Below are positions 35,492 through 45,099 of a stretch of DNA of 64,000 nt, one piece after another. The translations under genes were made by a program, and so were the position numbers. Within the stretch, counting starts at the first letter, position 1, and each line of letters begins with the position of its first letter. The stretch covers positions 2,961,489 through 3,025,488 of the forward strand of contig OY282375.1 of the NCBI GenBank assembly GCA_958295825.1, written 5' to 3'. Source of the stretch: an uncultured Candidatus Entotheonella sp. (GTDB lineage: Bacteria; Tectomicrobia; Entotheonellia; Entotheonellales; Entotheonellaceae). Under the pieces are notes generated by a model. The model saw only the letters and a list, made by a program, of their open reading frames with translations, was not told where the DNA came from and did no database searches.

Positions 35492-36970
35492 ATGGAACCA
35501 TCGGTTTTGCAGGAACTCGCGGCCATCGTCGCGCCGCAGCCGTTGCTGACCCAGCCGGAGGCGATGCTGGTGTACGAGTGCGACGGCCATACGCTCGATA
35601 AAGCCCCGCCCGACGTGGTCGTCTTCCCGACCAGCACCGAGCAGGTGGCGGCCGTCGTTAAGCTGGCCAATCGACATGACGTCCCGTTCGTGGCGCGTGG
35701 CGCCGGCACCGGGCTGAGCGGCGGCGCCCTGGCGCTCGAGGGCGGCATCGTCATCGAGATGTGCCGCATGAACAAGATCCTGGAAATCGATTACGGCAAC
35801 CAGCGCGCTGTGGTGCAGCCGGGTCTGGTGAACCTGCACCTGTCGCTGGCCGTGTCCGACGCCGGCTTCTACTACGCGCCGGACCCCTCCAGCCAGGGTT
35901 CGTGCACCATCGGCGGCAATGTGGCGGAGAATTCCGGTGGTCCCCACACCCTCAAGTACGGCGTCACTACCAACCACGTGCTGGGCTTGGAAGTCGTGCT
36001 GCCGAACGGCGATCTGGTGCATTTTGGCGGCGCCGTTCTCGACACCCCCGGCTATGACCTGACCGGCCTGTTCGTGGGTTCCGAGGGCACTTTCGGCATC
36101 GTTACCAGCGTCACCGTGCGGATCATGCGCAAGCCGCAGGTGGTCAAAACGCTGCTAGCCTTCTTCGACACCGTTGAGGCAGCCAGCAACGCGGTGAGCG
36201 GCATCATCGGCGCCGGCATCATCCCCGCCGCCCTGGAAATGATGGACAACCTGACCATTCAGGCTGTGGAGGCAGCCATCCAGGCCAGCCTGCCGCTGGA
36301 CGCCGGCGCCCTGCTGCTTATCGAGCTCGACGGCATCGAAGACGGCATGGAAGCCGACGCGCAGCGCATTGCCGACATCTGCCAGCAGAACGACTGCCAG
36401 AACGTGCGCGTCGCCCAGGATGACGCCGAGCGTGCCCTGCTGTGGAAGGGCCGCAAGGAGGCGTTCGGCGCCATCGGTCGCCTGACGCCCAACTACTACA
36501 CCCACGACGGTGTCATCCCCCGCACCCGCCTGCCCGAAGCCCTGACGCGCCTGCAGATCATCAGCCACCGGTACGGCCTGCGCATCGCCAACGTCTTTCA
36601 TGCCGGCGATGGCAATTTGCACCCGCTGGTGCTGTACGACGAACGCGACGGCGAGGAGGTCGAGCGCGTCCTCAAGGCCGGGCACGACATCCTGCAGGCG
36701 TGCGTCGACCTCGGCGGCGTGCTGAGCGGCGAGCACGGCATTGGCCTGGAAAAGAAGAACTGCATGCCATGGCTGTTCAGCGAGGGCGACCTCGACGTCA
36801 TGCGCCGCGTGCGCCAAGTGTTCAACCCGCAGGAATTGTGCAATCCCAACAAGGTCATCCCGCTGCGCGGCCGCTGCCGCTGCGGCGCGGTCACCGGCGA
36901 CGGCACCCCCGACCACGAGACCCATGAGGCGGTCGCTACGGCGATGCAGGATGCCCATGTCCGCGCTTGA
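35492..36970 (+). CDS. glcD: Glycolate oxidase subunit GlcD (FAD)
   Basis: 492 residues (E. coli GlcD 499). FAD-linked oxidase: PFVARGAGTGLSGGALALEG is the flavin-binding loop, SCTIGGNVAENSGGPHTLKY the second FAD contact, and LSGEHGIGLEK the C-terminal cap motif. It oxidises glycolate to glyoxylate with GlcE and GlcF. The ATG at 35492 has an AGGGAG site; the open frame upstream lacks family similarity. It ends in a Cys/Arg-rich tail beyond the usual C-terminus (RGRCRCGAVTGDG). First gene of a tight operon, overlapping glcE. Confidence 0.93.
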   Translation: MEPSVLQELAAIVAPQPLLTQPEAMLVYECDGHTLDKAPPDVVVFPTSTEQVAAVVKLANRHDVPFVARGAGTGLSGGALALEGGIVIEMCRMNKILEIDYGNQRAVVQPGLVNLHLSLAVSDAGFYYAPDPSSQGSCTIGGNVAENSGGPHTLKYGVTTNHVLGLEVVLPNGDLVHFGGAVLDTPGYDLTGLFVGSEGTFGIVTSVTVRIMRKPQVVKTLLAFFDTVEAASNAVSGIIGAGIIPAALEMMDNLTIQAVEAAIQASLPLDAGALLLIELDGIEDGMEADAQRIADICQQNDCQNVRVAQDDAERALLWKGRKEAFGAIGRLTPNYYTHDGVIPRTRLPEALTRLQIISHRYGLRIANVFHAGDGNLHPLVLYDERDGEEVERVLKAGHDILQACVDLGGVLSGEHGIGLEKKNCMPWLFSEGDLDVMRRVRQVFNPQELCNPNKVIPLRGRCRCGAVTGDGTPDHETHEAVATAMQDAHVRA

Positions 36971-38300
36971 TCGCTTGGCAACGTCCCTGCAATCCGTGGT
37001 GGGCGAAGAGCACCTGCTCACGGATGCCGCGGCGGCGCCCTACGCCGTGGATGACGTGCTACCCAGTCTCGTCGCTCTTCCCGGAGATGAGACCCAGGTC
37101 GCTGACGTTCTGCGGCTGGCCGACGAGCATGCCGCGACGGTGTTTCCGCGCGGCGGCGGCAGCCACGTGCAGCTGGGCGCGACGCCGGAGCGCGTGGACG
37201 TGGTGCTGAGCGTCGAGCGGCTGCGGCGCCAATTGGCGTACGAGCCCGGCGACATGACCACGACGGTGCAGGCAGGCATGCCACTGAGCGACTTGCAGGG
37301 CGTTCTGGGAGCGCAGGGCCAGTTCGTGGCGCTGGACCCGCCGGCCACCGCGGCGACCACGATCGGCGGGGTGATCGCCACCAACGCCAGCGGGCCGCGG
37401 CGCCTGCTATACGGCACGGCGCGCGACGTGGTGCTCGGCGTCAGCGTCGTAACCGCCGACGGCGCCCGTAGCAAGGCGGGCGGGCGAGTGGTCAAGAACG
37501 TCACCGGCTACGATCTGACCAAGCTGTACATTGGTTCCTTGGGCACCCTTGGCGTGGTTCTGGAACTAACTTTCAAGGTCCACCCCCTGCCGCCCGGCGA
37601 GGAGACCATCGGCATTGCCTGCGCTGGTCACGCCGACCTCCTGCCGGTGCTGAACGCCCTGCTGCGGCTTCCCCTGCGGCTCAACAGCCTGGAATTGCTG
37701 AATGCCGCGGCGCTTGCGGCCCTGCAGGCCGGCAACGGCGCAACGGTACCGCCTGCGCCGTACCTGTTCCTGGCGCGGCTGGAAGGCGATGCCGCAGTGA
37801 CCGCCGGCCAGAAGCAACGTATCGCCGAAGCTCTGCGCGGGCTGTCCCTCAGCGCCCCTGCCACCACGCAGGATTGGCAATCGGAAGATCAGCAACGCCT
37901 GTGGTCTTGTCTGGCAACACAGGCGTTGCTGCCCGATTCCGTCGCTGCCAAAATCGGCCTGCGTATCACCGACGTAGCCGCCTTCTGCGCGGCCATCGAG
38001 GCCCTGTTGGCTGATCCACCCTGGCTGCTGCACGCCCACGCCGGCAACGGCATCGTATCCGTTCAAATCCCAGTCGGTAAGGGCAGTGAAGAGACGCTGC
38101 TGGCGCAGATACAGGCGCTTGACGGCTGCGTCGAACGCCTCAACGGGCATCGCGTGATCGAACGGGCGCCGGTAGCGGTGAAGCGGCGCTGCGAGGTGTG
38201 GGGGCCAGTGGGCGACAACTTTGTCGTCATGCAGGCGCTCAAGGCGTCGTACGACCCCAGGCACCGGCTCAACCCGGGACGTTTCATAGGAGGACTGTAA
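36957..38300 (+). CDS. glcE: Glycolate oxidase subunit GlcE (FAD)
   Basis: 447 residues, longer than E. coli GlcE (350). FAD_binding_4 region: TVFPRGGGSHVQLGATPERV, AATTIGGVIATNASGPRRLL and GGRVVKNVTGYDLTKLYIGS. It pairs with GlcD in the membrane-associated complex. The ATG at 36957 overlaps the glcD end by 14 bases, with an AGGA motif in range; an ATG two codons upstream is also possible. The C-terminal ~100 residues are the extra part relative to the short form. Confidence 0.9.
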   Translation: MSALDRLATSLQSVVGEEHLLTDAAAAPYAVDDVLPSLVALPGDETQVADVLRLADEHAATVFPRGGGSHVQLGATPERVDVVLSVERLRRQLAYEPGDMTTTVQAGMPLSDLQGVLGAQGQFVALDPPATAATTIGGVIATNASGPRRLLYGTARDVVLGVSVVTADGARSKAGGRVVKNVTGYDLTKLYIGSLGTLGVVLELTFKVHPLPPGEETIGIACAGHADLLPVLNALLRLPLRLNSLELLNAAALAALQAGNGATVPPAPYLFLARLEGDAAVTAGQKQRIAEALRGLSLSAPATTQDWQSEDQQRLWSCLATQALLPDSVAAKIGLRITDVAAFCAAIEALLADPPWLLHAHAGNGIVSVQIPVGKGSEETLLAQIQALDGCVERLNGHRVIERAPVAVKRRCEVWGPVGDNFVVMQALKASYDPRHRLNPGRFIGGL

Positions 38301-38303
38301 GAC

Positions 38304-39620
38304 GTGAACGTGAAGGCGTCGTTACCCGGTTTCGATCAGGTGGATCGTCCGCAGCGGGACAAAATCAGCACGTGCATTCATTGCGGGCTTTGCCTGGACA
38401 AGTGCCCCACCTACCGCACGCTGGGCACGGAAATGGATTCGCCGCGCGGGCGCGTCTATCTCATCAAGGCGGTGGACGAGGGGCGCCTGGGCATGACGCC
38501 GAATTTCATCGAGCACATGTACCTGTGTCTCGACTGCCGCGCTTGCGAGACGGCCTGCCCGTCGCACGTGGAGTTTGGCGACCTGATGGAACGCGCACGC
38601 GGTCAGATCGAGCGGCAGGCGCCGCGCCCCTTGGCCGGGCGATTGCTGCGCTGGCTGGTGTTTCGCGGGCTATTCCCGCATCCAAGTCTGCTGCGCGGGC
38701 TGTTCCGCCTGCTGCGTCTCTACCAGCGCGGCGGTTTGCAACGGCTGCTGCGTACGGCGGGCGTGTTCAACCTGCTGCCGGCGCGCCTCAAGGACATGGA
38801 GGCCATGCTGCCGGACCTGCCGCCGCGGCCCTTCACCCGTAGCGTGCCGGAATACCTGCCCGGCCAGGAACCTGCGACACGCACCGTGGGATTCTTCGCC
38901 GGCTGCGTCATGGACGGGCTGTTCGCCGACGTGCACAACGCCACCACGCGGGTCCTGCAAGCGAACGGCTGCGGCGTTCGCACCCCACGCGACCAAGTGT
39001 GCTGCGGCGCGCTGCACATGCACGCCGGCGACCGCGAGCAGGCCAAGGCGCTGGCGCGGCGCAACATCGCCGTGTTCGAGCGGCAGGATGTTGATGTTAT
39101 CGTCAACAACGCGGCCGGCTGCGGCGCACAGCTCAAAAGCTATGTCGAACTGCTGGCTGACGATCCCCAGTTCGCCGACCGCGCCCACCGCTTCAGCGAA
39201 CGTGTGCAGGATGTTTCCGAATGCCTCGCGCAGGAACCTCTGCGCGGGCCGTTGGGCGCCGTGCCCAAACGCGTGGCCTACGACGACCCTTGCCATTTGC
39301 TGCACGCCCAACGGATTCGCCAGCAGCCGCGCGACCTGCTGCAACAGATACCCGGCCTGGAACTGGCGCCCGTCACCGACGCCGATTTTTGCTGTGGTGC
39401 CGCCGGTATCTACAGCATCACCCACCAGGACATGTCGCGCCGCATTCTCGAACGTAAAATGGAGCACCTCGCCGCTGCCGAGCCCGACGTCATCGCCACC
39501 GGCAACCCCGGCTGCATGATGCAACTCCGCACCGGCGCCCGCCTCGCCGGGCTTGACGCCCCCGTCGTCCATCCCATCGAGTTGTTGGCGGCCGCCTACG
39601 AGGTCGGAAAGAAAACGTAA
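38304..39620 (+). CDS. glcF: Glycolate oxidase iron-sulfur subunit GlcF
   Basis: 438 residues. Two 4Fe-4S motifs (CIHCGLCLDKCPTY; CLDCRACETACPS) and two CCG domains (CCGALHMHAGD; CCGAAGIYSITHQD). It passes electrons from the GlcD/E flavins towards the quinone pool. It starts 3 bases after glcE. Just beyond its stop a broken antitoxin gene runs in from the other strand. Confidence 0.95.
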   Translation: MNVKASLPGFDQVDRPQRDKISTCIHCGLCLDKCPTYRTLGTEMDSPRGRVYLIKAVDEGRLGMTPNFIEHMYLCLDCRACETACPSHVEFGDLMERARGQIERQAPRPLAGRLLRWLVFRGLFPHPSLLRGLFRLLRLYQRGGLQRLLRTAGVFNLLPARLKDMEAMLPDLPPRPFTRSVPEYLPGQEPATRTVGFFAGCVMDGLFADVHNATTRVLQANGCGVRTPRDQVCCGALHMHAGDREQAKALARRNIAVFERQDVDVIVNNAAGCGAQLKSYVELLADDPQFADRAHRFSERVQDVSECLAQEPLRGPLGAVPKRVAYDDPCHLLHAQRIRQQPRDLLQQIPGLELAPVTDADFCCGAAGIYSITHQDMSRRILERKMEHLAAAEPDVIATGNPGCMMQLRTGARLAGLDAPVVHPIELLAAAYEVGKKT

Positions 39621-39639
39621 CCGGCGGGACTTCTCGGCA

Positions 39640-39945
39640 CTCGGCCAACCCTTGAGCAAGGAGGGTTGCGGCGAGTTGGTTCAGGCTGACTTCCTCGGCG
39701 GTGCGCTTGGCGAGTTGCATGTGAAGGGTTTTGGAAACGCGTAAGACGAACTGACCGCTATAGGTCTTTGGCTGTGGCAATGCGCCCGTGTCCGCCTCGT
39801 TCGGTCATTATCCAGGCCCGCAAAGGCGTCCCGGTTTCGGCAACGGCCTCGTCGATGGTGGCTTCGTCCGCGATACACCCGGGCAAATCGGGAAAGGTCG
39901 CCAGATAACCGCCCCCTCGCCGTCGGGAATGGGGGCCGACTCAGG
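39640..39945 (-). pseudogene. HicB-type antitoxin gene, frameshifted and without its 3' end
   Basis: One phase encodes GGYLATFPDLPGCIADEATI then DEAVAETGTPLRAWIMTERG, the HicB N-terminal domain. After a shift, LPQPKTYSGQFVLRVSK then AEEVSLNQLAATLLAQGLAE is the C-terminal DNA-binding helix region. The second frame has no stop of its own and runs into the antisense of glcF. No HicA toxin gene is present, so it is a relic. Confidence 0.65.
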
Positions 39946-39950
39946 TAAAA

Positions 39951-39979
39951 TTGACAACCTGCTACCGAATACCTATGAT
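39951..39979 (+). promoter_or_regulatory. Sigma-70 promoter for the SPT-like gene
   Basis: Perfect TTGACA at 39951-39956, a 17-base spacer and TATGAT at 39974-39979. The gene starts 39 bases downstream with a GGAG site. Confidence 0.8.
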
Positions 39980-40017
39980 ACTGCCCGCCAAAGTCACCGA
40001 ATTGTCATGGAGCACAC

Positions 40018-41202
40018 ATGAACCTTCTTGAAAAATGCTACAGCTTTGAAGAAGCCAAGATCGCCCGCAAGATGGGCTGGCATCCCTATTTCAAGGTGGT
40101 TGAATCTGAACAGGGCGCCGAGGCCACCGTCGACGGCAGAAAAATGATCATGGTCGGCTCCAACAACTACCTCGGCCTGACCAACCATCCCAAAGTCAAA
40201 GAAGCCGTCATCAAAGCCGTGAAGCAATACGGCACTGGCTGCACCGGCTCGCGCTACCTCAACGGCACGTTAACCATCCACGTGGAAGCCGAGGAGCGGT
40301 TGGCCGGCTTCATGCAGCGCGAGGCCGCCCTGCTGTTCAGCACCGGCTATCAGACCAACCTCGGCACCATCGCCTCCCTAGTTGGCAAAGGCGACTACGT
40401 CATCACCGATCGCCTCGACCACGCCAGCATTTTCGACGGCTGCCGCCTGTCCTTCGGCAAAACCCTCAAGTTCCGCCACAACGACATGTCAGACCTGGAG
40501 CGTGTTCTCAGCCAGCTCGACCCCGATTGCGGCCGCATGGTGGTGGTGGACGGCGTCTTCAGCATGGAGGGCAGTATCGTCAGCCTGCCGGAAGTCGCCA
40601 AACTGTGCCAGTCGTACGGCGCCGTACTGGTGGTGGACGACGCGCACGCCATCGGCGTTCTGGGCGACAACGGCCGCGGCACCGGCGAGCACTTCGGCAT
40701 TGAACAGAGCGTTGACATCAGCGTCGGCACCTTCAGCAAATCGTTCGCATCCATGGGCGGCTTCATCACCGCCGACTTTGACGTCGTCGATTACATCAAG
40801 CACCACGCCCGCGCCTTGATGTTCAGCGCCAGCATGGCCCCGGCCACCGTCGCCGCCGTCCTCGCCGCTCTCGACATCATCGAGCAGGAACCCGAACGCC
40901 GCGAGATGCTGTGGCGCAATACCCACCATCTGCGAAACGGTTTGCAAGACCTCGGCTTCAACACCGGCAGGAGCGCCACGCCGGTGATCCCGGTGATTCT
41001 CGGTGAGGACGTTTTGACGTTCCGCTTCTGGAAGGCCCTGTTCGAGCGCGGCGTGTTCACCAACGCCGCCGTCCGCCAAGCCGTGGCGCCGGGCGGCTCC
41101 TTGCTACGCACCAGCGTCATCGCCACGCACACCCCACCGCAGCTCGACCACGTTCTGGAGGTCTTCGCCGACGTGGGCCGCGAACTGTGCGTCATTCCCT
41201 GA
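40018..41202 (+). CDS. spt: Alpha-oxoamine synthase, serine palmitoyltransferase-like
   Basis: 394 residues, PLP-dependent fold type I. GSNNYLGLTNHPKV opens the core; DDAHAIGVLGDNGRG holds the Asp and His around the cofactor; Lys in VGTFSKSFASMGG is the Schiff-base Lys. The family joins an amino acid with an acyl thioester: SPT (sphingolipids), KBL and BioF are the members. The opening EKCYSFEEAKIARKMGWHPY and the LDHASIFDGCRLSFG segment favour the SPT-like group over KBL/BioF. The neighbouring GNAT protein fits a lipid N-acyltransferase, which supports that choice. Product not proven. Confidence 0.8.
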   Translation: MNLLEKCYSFEEAKIARKMGWHPYFKVVESEQGAEATVDGRKMIMVGSNNYLGLTNHPKVKEAVIKAVKQYGTGCTGSRYLNGTLTIHVEAEERLAGFMQREAALLFSTGYQTNLGTIASLVGKGDYVITDRLDHASIFDGCRLSFGKTLKFRHNDMSDLERVLSQLDPDCGRMVVVDGVFSMEGSIVSLPEVAKLCQSYGAVLVVDDAHAIGVLGDNGRGTGEHFGIEQSVDISVGTFSKSFASMGGFITADFDVVDYIKHHARALMFSASMAPATVAAVLAALDIIEQEPERREMLWRNTHHLRNGLQDLGFNTGRSATPVIPVILGEDVLTFRFWKALFERGVFTNAAVRQAVAPGGSLLRTSVIATHTPPQLDHVLEVFADVGRELCVIP

Positions 41203-41240
41203 CACACCCGCTCACTGCTCGGATGCGCTGCAGGCGACCC

Positions 41241-42362
41241 ATGCCGTCCATCACCATCACGCCGCTTCAACCCAACGATACCAAGGCGTTCATCAAGCTC
41301 CCCTGGCAGGTCTACGCCGGCGACCCCTTTTGGGTGCCGCCGCTCATCATGGACCGCAAAGCGTTCCTCAACCCGCGCAAGAATCCCTTTTTCCAGCATG
41401 CCCGGGTGCAGTTGTTCCTGGCGCACGACGGCGGCCGCACGGTGGGCCGCGTCGCCGCGGTGATCAATGAGGCGCACGATCAGTACCACAACGAAAAGGC
41501 GGGATTCTTTGGGCTGTTCGAGTGCATGCCGGATTGCCTGGAAGCCGCCGCCGCCCTGCTTGACGCCGCCGCCGCATGGGTGCGCGAGCGCGGCGCCACT
41601 TTTCTACGCGGCCCGGTGAACCTATCCAGCAACGAGTTGGACATGGGCCTGCTGGTCGAGGGCTTCGGCGCCTCGCCCATCTTCCACTCGGCATACAATC
41701 CGCCATGCTACGCCGGCTTCATCGAGGCTGTCGGGTTCAGCAAGTGCAAGGACCTGCTGGCCTTCTACCGTCACCGCTGGCCCGACCCCGACCCGCGTGT
41801 GCAGGAGGCCATTGCCCGCCGCCAGCGCCGCGGCAACATCACCGTCCGCCACGCCAACATGAAGGACTTTGCCGCCGACGTGCGGCGCATCACCGAGGTG
41901 TACAACGACGCCTGGAGCGACAACTGGGGCTTCGTGCCGATCACCGACGCCGAGGCGCAGCACATGGCCAAGGAACTGAAGCTGGCCGTCATCCCCAAAC
42001 TCACCCTGCTGGCCGAGATCGACGGTGAGGCGGTCGGCTGTCTGGTCGCCATTCCCGACCTCAACCGCGGCCTCCGCCACATGAACGGTCACCTGACGCC
42101 GTGGGGCTTGGCGCGCTTCCTCATTGAGCGCCGTCGCGCCAAAACCGTCCGCATCGCCCTCGCCGGCGTCCGGAAGAAACACCGCCGGCTTGGTATCGAC
42201 CTGCTGCTGTATGGGGAGTTGTGGGCGCAAGGCGCGAAGATCGGCATGCTGCACGGCGAGTCGGCGTGGGTATTGGAGGACAACACGCTGATTATCCGGG
42301 CGCTGGAGGCACAGGGCGCGCGGGCGTACAAGCGGTACCGGTTGTATGAAAAGCCGGTGTAG
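41241..42362 (+). CDS. GNAT-family protein, candidate lipid N-acyltransferase
   Basis: 373 residues, larger than a typical GNAT enzyme. AGDPFWVPPLIMDRKAFLNP opens the protein; LRGPVNLSSNELDMGLLVEG and EVYNDAWSDNWGFVPITDAE are hallmarks of the ~380-residue GNAT group often seen beside SPT-like genes. In Caulobacter a GNAT-like protein acts as bacterial ceramide synthase, so this one could acylate the product of the upstream enzyme; that is inference from context. The ATG at 41241 is 38 bases after the SPT-like gene. It ends just before a hairpin. Confidence 0.72.
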   Translation: MPSITITPLQPNDTKAFIKLPWQVYAGDPFWVPPLIMDRKAFLNPRKNPFFQHARVQLFLAHDGGRTVGRVAAVINEAHDQYHNEKAGFFGLFECMPDCLEAAAALLDAAAAWVRERGATFLRGPVNLSSNELDMGLLVEGFGASPIFHSAYNPPCYAGFIEAVGFSKCKDLLAFYRHRWPDPDPRVQEAIARRQRRGNITVRHANMKDFAADVRRITEVYNDAWSDNWGFVPITDAEAQHMAKELKLAVIPKLTLLAEIDGEAVGCLVAIPDLNRGLRHMNGHLTPWGLARFLIERRRAKTVRIALAGVRKKHRRLGIDLLLYGELWAQGAKIGMLHGESAWVLEDNTLIIRALEAQGARAYKRYRLYEKPV

Positions 42363-42388
42363 GTCGGATTAGCGAAGCGTAATCCGAC
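42363..42388. terminator. Hairpin between convergent genes
   Basis: Perfect 9-base stem GTCGGATTA / TAATCCGAC with loop GCGAAGCG, starting immediately after the GNAT stop and 6 bases before the end of the convergent PfkB gene. This is a common intergenic palindrome in Proteobacteria. No T run, so it may be a bidirectional pause or a repeat. Confidence 0.6.
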
Positions 42389-42394
42389 ATTCCG

Positions 42395-43405
42395 TTAACC
42401 GGATGTGGCACCGGACAGGATGCCACTGGCGATGCCGGTGAGATCGCCTTCCAAACGGGCGCCCATTTGGCGGACAACGTCGTAGGCCACTCGCGCTCCC
42501 AGCCGCGCCGCTCGCTCAGGCGCCGCGCCGCTGGAAATGCCGTACAGGACGCCGGCGGCGTAGATGTCGCCAGCGCCGGTCATGTCGATGGCTTGGGTCT
42601 TCAACGCCGGCACGTAGTGTTGTTCGTCGTTCAGATGCACGTAGGAGCCGCGTTCGCTGCACGTTACGCAGGCGTTGGCGCACTCGCCCAGCAGGACTGC
42701 GAGCGACGCCTGCGGGTCGGCCACCCCGGTATACGCTTCTGCCTCCGATTCGTTGGCGAACACCAAGTCGGCGTAGGTGGAGACGATCTTCCTCAGATCG
42801 TCGCTGAATGCCTCCACCACGAAGCGGTCGGAAAACGAATAGGCGATGCGGGTGCTGTGCCGCCGTGCCAGGTCCATGGCGTGAAAGCTTGCCGCTCGCG
42901 TGGCCTCGCCCGCCAGCAGATAGCCCTCCAGATACACCCACTGAGACGCCGCTACGGTGGCCTCGTCAATGTCCTCGGGGCCCAGTTGCGCCGAGGCGCC
43001 GAGGCTGGTCTTCATGGTGCGCTCGCCGTCGGGCGTTACCAGCACTAGGCACAGGCCGGTGGTGTCCTCCGGCTTGCCGGCGCCGGTCAGGTGAATGCCG
43101 AGTTGCGCGAATTCCGACCGGTAATGCTGTCCGGCATCGTCCTCGGCCAGCGAGCACGCATACGCCGCCTTGCCGCCCATCTGTGCGACGCCCACAATCG
43201 TGTTGGCCGCCGAACCGCCGGCGTGCAGTTCCCCTTCCCGGTCGCCGAGGTGAGCCAGAATGCCCGCCTGCTCTCGCGCATCGGTCAACTCCATACGGCC
43301 CTTGCTGAGTTGCAGGGCTTGCAGCTCATCGTCCGTCACCTTAACCTGCCGGTCGACGACGCCATTGCCGATGCCATACACCATGTAGTGACGTTCAACG
43401 CTCAT
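42395..43405 (-). CDS. PfkB-family sugar/nucleoside kinase
   Basis: 336 residues. PfkB signature 1 in HAGGSAANTIVGVAQMGGKA and signature 2 with the catalytic Asp in DMTGAGDIYAAGVLYG. The opening VYGIGNGVVDRQVKVTDDEL and the lid residues resemble adenosine-kinase-like bacterial proteins; the sugar specificity cannot be settled. The ATG at 43405 has an AAGGAAC site. It converges with the GNAT gene. Confidence 0.85.
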   Translation of the reverse strand: MSVERHYMVYGIGNGVVDRQVKVTDDELQALQLSKGRMELTDAREQAGILAHLGDREGELHAGGSAANTIVGVAQMGGKAAYACSLAEDDAGQHYRSEFAQLGIHLTGAGKPEDTTGLCLVLVTPDGERTMKTSLGASAQLGPEDIDEATVAASQWVYLEGYLLAGEATRAASFHAMDLARRHSTRIAYSFSDRFVVEAFSDDLRKIVSTYADLVFANESEAEAYTGVADPQASLAVLLGECANACVTCSERGSYVHLNDEQHYVPALKTQAIDMTGAGDIYAAGVLYGISSGAAPERAARLGARVAYDVVRQMGARLEGDLTGIASGILSGATSG

Positions 43406-43551
43406 ATCTGTTCCTTCATGCCCCTCGGTAGATTGTGTTTCTTCGGGAATTATATACCGAAGTGACGGATTGGCTATCTGTTCTGCCAAGCATTCGTCTA
43501 CGTCATTGCGTGGTCTATGGCGAAGGGGGCAGTTTCACCGGGGAGAAAGCG

Positions 43552-43740
43552 ATGCCGAAACGCAGCAAGAAGAAGGCGAAAAGCCGCACGTCGAAGAGCG
43601 TGAACGGCTTTGAGTCAAAGCCGCCAAGTTATCAACCGAGCAAGAAGGAACTAGAGGCCGACATACGGGTGCCCGTGTCGTTCGACCGTATGGTGGACGC
43701 CCTTTTTGCCAGCGACCAGCAGCAGGCCGTCAACTCTTGA
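43552..43740 (+). CDS. Small basic conserved protein
   Basis: 62 residues. A Lys/Arg/Ser-rich start (MPKRSKKKAKSRTSKSVNGF), then PSKKELEADIRVPVSFDRMV and DALFASDQQQ. GGGGAGAAAG precedes the ATG. Small proteins with this layout occur in other Proteobacteria without a known role. The basic part could bind nucleic acid, which is inference. Confidence 0.5.
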   Translation: MPKRSKKKAKSRTSKSVNGFESKPPSYQPSKKELEADIRVPVSFDRMVDALFASDQQQAVNS

Positions 43741-43750
43741 TGGGGGGTGC

Positions 43751-44389
43751 CATGCAACCCAACTGGCAGAATCGAACCATACCACAACTCCTCTTCCCCC
43801 ATCGGTTCCGAGACGGCCAGCGCAGCCTTCAAGGATACCTCTGGGACACTCAGCGACATCGACGAAGCCTGGCACGGCGAGGTGGCCGATCGCGAGCCGA
43901 GCGTCTACGCCGCCATCGACGCCACCGGGCTGACGCACGCCAAGGGCATGAAGTCGTACCTCACCGTGATAGCCGTGCGGCTCCTGGGAGATTGCGGCGA
44001 CGGCTCAAACCCACAGACTCCCTCTATTTGCATTGCGACCCCCGCCAGCCATTACCTCAAGATGCTCATGGATGCCGTATTCGGCACAAGCAATTTCAGG
44101 AACGAGGTCGTGTGGTGCTACACCGCCCCAGGGTCTCCAGGAATGCGTCAGTTCAACCGCAAGCATGTCGTCCTTATAGGTACGTGCGGAGGGGTGGTTT
44201 CAACACGGATGCCGTGCGCATTCCCCCACAAGAAACTGAACACCAATCAAGCAGGGGCCATGATTGCTGACGCTTTGACACCAGAAGACCGTGTTGAATA
44301 CCTGAAGCGCGGCAAGGCGCCAGAAACATGGGGGCCCGATTTCTTGCCGGTCGGACCCTGAAGAACGAGCGCGTCGGTTATCCCACCCA
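43751..44389 (+). pseudogene. DNA methylase gene 1 (adenine/cytosine-N4 type), internally deleted and cut by IS
   Basis: Reads PNWQNRTI, then (new phase) IDEAWHGEVADREPSVYAAI, ASHYLKMLMDAVFGTSNFRN, EVVWCYTAPGSPGMRQFNRK, NTNQAGAMIADALTPEDRVE and finally KNERVGYPT at 44360-44388, where transposase sequence takes over. This matches site-specific DNA methylases, in which DPPF should follow NRTI; that block is deleted, as is the QKP-onward C-terminus. At least two more frame changes occur. Non-functional. Confidence 0.75.
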
Positions 44390-45019
44390 CAGGCAGTGGG
44401 TGGGCATCCCAGCAGCCTGCACCTTGCCGGTTTCCCGATTCCGCACCCCAGCGACCGCGGTCTTGCCGACGGCGCCGCGCCCTGCCTTCAACTTCTTTTT
44501 GGCGTGCTTGTTGGCTTCTTTACCGCCGACGCAGGTTTCATCTACCTCGATGGGGCCGCTGAACAAATCGCCGTCGCTGGCGAGTGCAAAGCGCAGCCGA
44601 TGGGCCAAGTGCCAAGCCGACTTTTGGGTGATGTCCAGGTCGCGGTGCAGCTGCATTGAAGATACGCTTTTGAGCGACGTGGCCATCAGGAAGATGGCAA
44701 TGCCCCATTTGTCCAAGCCCAGCCTGGACGATTCCATGACGGTTTTGGTGCGAACGCTGAAGCGTTTGGCACACGTCGCCTCTTTGCAGGGGTGCGGCAT
44801 GGTCTTGTGCTTTGATTCCTTGATGTTGAGCGAGCCACCATACGGGCAGGCGATGCCGTAGGGCCAGCGCTGTTCGACGAACCATTGCTGGACGGTTTCG
44901 CGGTCTGCAAACAGCTTGACGGCATCGGCAAGGGTGATGCCGATTCTGAAGTTTTTGCCCGGTGCCTTTTTCGATTTGTTGCGTTCTATTGACAATCCCT
45001 TTTCTCTTGTGAGATTCAT
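44378..45019 (-). pseudogene. IS1595-family (ISXO2-like) transposase, truncated
   Basis: 213 codons. An N-terminal domain (ACPYGGSLNIKE...TMPHPCKEATCAKRFSVRT, zinc-ribbon-like with one Cys changed) and the start of the DDE domain at IEVDETCVGGKEANKHAKKK, then VGKTAVAGVRNRETGKVQA. Full-length relatives have ~300 residues; the end is lost where it meets the methylase remnant at 44378-44389. AT-richer sequence follows upstream to about 45060. Confidence 0.75.
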
Positions 45020-45099
45020 TGCTCACAAAAGCAATTGACATTTAAGTGATAGATTTGTCAATGAGTTTTTGTCACTACGGACCGCTCGGGCACACGAAA

